DNA of 6,864 nucleotides, from positions 1-6,864 of the forward strand of contig JAGNMH010000296.1 of assembly GCA_017991275.1 (NCBI GenBank), read 5' to 3'. Made by a program: the position numbers and the translations under genes. This stretch comes from Acidobacteriota bacterium. GTDB taxonomy: Bacteria > Acidobacteriota > Blastocatellia > RBC074. Positions 6,218-6,864 of this stretch are shown here, one piece after another; position 1 is the stretch's first letter; every line of letters starts with the position of its first letter. The notes beneath the pieces were generated by a model, which worked only from the letters and a program-made list of their open reading frames with translations, was not told the DNA's origin and searched no databases.

Positions 6218-6864
6218 ATTTGGACGAGCGTGGTTTCGGTTTCAGCGTCAGAGAGTTGAAGTAAAGCATGCTGGGAGCGCCTGACCGCGCTGCGACAATA
6301 TCCGGCGAGCCGTCGCCGTTGACATCGCCAATCGCCAGTCCATACACAGCGCCTGGCGTTCCCTGCCGCGCCGATTCTTGAGGCGACAGATTGGCATTGC
6401 TCGGCAAGTTACCTTGCTTGTCACCAAAGCGGACGAGCGTGAATTTGCGCCCCGCGCCTTCATTGATGAGCGCCGCGCCGGGCGTTTTTTCATTTCCCAA
6501 AACAATGTCGGCTTGGCCGTCGCCGTTCAGGTCGGCAATGGCAATCGCGTAAGGATTATCCGTCTTCTCAGCCAGAGGCAGCGGCTCTGAAAATTTCAGA
6601 CTGCCTTGATTGAAATAAAGCAACGCGCCGCCGCTCGCTTCATCGCCGATTATGATGTCGAGCCGCCCATCGCCATTCAGATCGCCCAACGCAATGGCGC
6701 GCGTCGCCGACTTGGCGGGGCCGAACGGATGCTTTGCGGCGAACCCGCCTTTGCCGTCATTGATGAAAAGATAGCTCTGACCGTTATCGCGGTGCGGCAC
6801 GACCAAATCGGGCAGCCCGTCATCGTTGAGGTCTCCGGCAGCGATGGTCGTGGCGGATTCGGAC
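6216..6864 (-). CDS. FG-GAP/VCBS repeat protein, 3' part only
   Basis: The frame is open to the window edge, so at least 215 C-terminal residues are present and the N-terminus, including any signal peptide, is missing. A TTG at 6806 should not be taken as the start, because the codons before it (6807-6863) encode a further repeat. Four Ca-binding-type loops are visible: DLNDDGLPD (6833-6807), DLNGDGRLD (6683-6657), DLNGDGQAD (6533-6507) and DVNGDGSPD (6326-6300). The first three are spaced exactly 150 nt (50 residues) apart, the last 207 nt. Each is followed by a short hydrophobic strand, as in integrin-like FG-GAP propellers, which are normally extracytoplasmic. The tail, LTLKPKPRSSK, is basic and shows no sorting domain. 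It is the first visible gene of the minus-strand operon; its promoter is outside the window. Partner and ligand are unknown. Confidence 0.9.
   Translation of the reverse strand, partial: SESATTIAAGDLNDDGLPDLVVPHRDNGQSYLFINDGKGGFAAKHPFGPAKSATRAIALGDLNGDGRLDIIIGDEASGGALLYFNQGSLKFSEPLPLAEKTDNPYAIAIADLNGDGQADIVLGNEKTPGAALINEGAGRKFTLVRFGDKQGNLPSNANLSPQESARQGTPGAVYGLAIGDVNGDGSPDIVAARSGAPSMLYFNSLTLKPKPRSSK

Noticed and set aside
6804..6806. TTG as start of the VCBS gene
   Set aside because: The frame continues upstream through another well-formed repeat to the window edge, so the gene is truncated by the window and not started here.

Overview
The window looks like chromosomal DNA of a free-living, moderately GC-rich, diderm-type bacterium. 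The best guess is an acidobacterial or similar lineage (Acidobacteriota, Planctomycetota or Verrucomicrobiota). This rests on Tat-exported PQQ-like beta-propeller proteins opening with a WP-x-FRGP motif, a neighbouring FG-GAP/VCBS propeller, an endonuclease-type MutL and small CACGAAG-type intergenic repeats. The assignment is inference; no marker gene here fixes the phylum.

Layout. Positions 1-6 hold the first two codons of a gene running leftwards out of the window, identified by a strong Shine-Dalgarno. Positions 7-168 form a divergent promoter region. mutL (169-2148, +) is complete. A short convergent intergenic (2149-2265) carries an array of CACGAAG heptamers arranged as an inverted repeat. 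Everything to the right is on the minus strand. In transcription order it runs: the 3' part of an FG-GAP/VCBS protein (6216-6864, cut by the window edge); a Tat-exported PQQ-like propeller protein (4837-6204); a RibD_C/dihydrofolate-reductase-family protein (4201-4761); a four-helix membrane protein (3741-4157); and a second PQQ-like propeller protein (2266-3621) that is a close paralogue of the first.

How the genes relate. mutL is a mismatch-repair housekeeping gene, independent of the rest. The VCBS gene and the first propeller gene are 11 nt apart, and the stop codon of one overlaps the Shine-Dalgarno of the next, so they are almost certainly one transcription unit making extracytoplasmic propellers. 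The two middle genes are unrelated to propellers and lie between the two paralogues. Three start sites were refined from ribosome binding sites: 3621, 4761 and 6204.

Most notable structure. I see no defence system, CRISPR array, transposase, tRNA or rRNA. The unusual signal is in small repeats. A near-perfect 33-position hairpin (3695-3775) swallows the last codons and stop of the membrane-protein gene. A CAGTACCGCG-type 31-nt direct repeat lies in frame within the mutL linker, and its core is also found in that hairpin, suggesting one REP-like dispersed family that has contributed protein-coding sequence twice. The 10-bp-phased CACGAAG inverted array is a second, distinct repeat type.
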